The position numbers and the translations under genes are program-made. A stretch of 6,107 nucleotides of DNA. Origin: G963674505 sp964575975 (GTDB lineage: Bacteria; Desulfobacterota; Desulfobacteria; Desulfobacterales; SKZT01). The number at the start of each line of letters is the position of its first letter. The first letter of the stretch is position 1. Under the pieces are notes generated by a model. The model made no database searches, was not told the origin of the DNA, and worked only from the letters and a program-made list of their open reading frames with translations. Below, in pieces: positions 6,095 to 6,107 of the stretch. The DNA is taken from the NCBI GenBank assembly GCA_964575975.1, contig CAZNTU010000299.1, positions 1-6,107 on the forward strand, given 5' to 3'.

Positions 6095-6107
6095 GACCCG
6101 ACCGCGC

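Larger units (their letters stand above)
5654..6107. other. Non-coding region downstream of the operon
   Basis: These 454 nt hold no gene I can support. The open frame ending at 5880 begins inside the RT-primase gene and has no family features. The region contains a pair of 17-nt motifs 70 bp apart, a TTGACA at 5927-5932 with no good -10 box at 17 nt, and the inverted repeat at 5989-6094. I see no clear stem-plus-T-tract terminator directly after 5653 and no array of CRISPR repeats. Confidence 0.6.

Noticed and set aside
5654..6107. CRISPR array
   Set aside because: There is no repeat of 23-40 nt recurring at regular spacing. The only regular pair is 17 nt long with weak flanking similarity.

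Overview
The window reads as a piece of a bacterial draft or metagenomic scaffold. It is moderately GC-rich, carries strong GGAGG-type ribosome binding sites, and contains one run of ten N, which is a scaffolding gap. I cannot place the organism from the sequence. The G-run/C-run inverted repeat at the right end is of a kind found between genes in many environmental bacteria, so it does not identify the host.

Positions 1-5653 look like one tightly packed plus-strand operon. In order it holds: (i) the C-terminal ATPase half of a sensor histidine kinase, cut by the window edge; (ii) a response regulator with a good receiver domain, a second degenerate receiver-like region and a very acidic tail, but no DNA-binding output domain; (iii) a PIN-domain protein, a predicted metal-dependent RNase, whose start overlaps the regulator's stop by ATGA; (iv) Cas2, interrupted by the N gap; and (v) a protein of about 1061 residues whose start overlaps the Cas2 stop by ATGA. 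This last protein joins a group II intron-type reverse transcriptase, a TPR-like helical region, an archaeo-eukaryotic primase (AEP/Prim-Pol) domain, a Cys-rich segment, a long disordered linker and an unidentified helical tail.

The Cas2 plus RT-primase pair is a CRISPR adaptation module. It resembles CRISPR-associated primase-polymerases (CAPPs) combined with CRISPR-associated reverse transcriptases. A plausible reading, which is inference, is that the RT and primase domains copy captured RNA or single-stranded DNA into double-stranded prespacers for a Cas1-Cas2 integrase. The two-component pair and the PIN nuclease would be co-expressed and might gate or process this activity. No cas1, effector genes or CRISPR array are visible.

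Positions 5654-6107 carry no convincing gene. They contain a pair of 17-nt near-identical AT-rich motifs spaced exactly 70 bp apart, one with a perfect TATAAT, and a large inverted repeat of two 34/35-nt G/C-run arms next to the end of the window.
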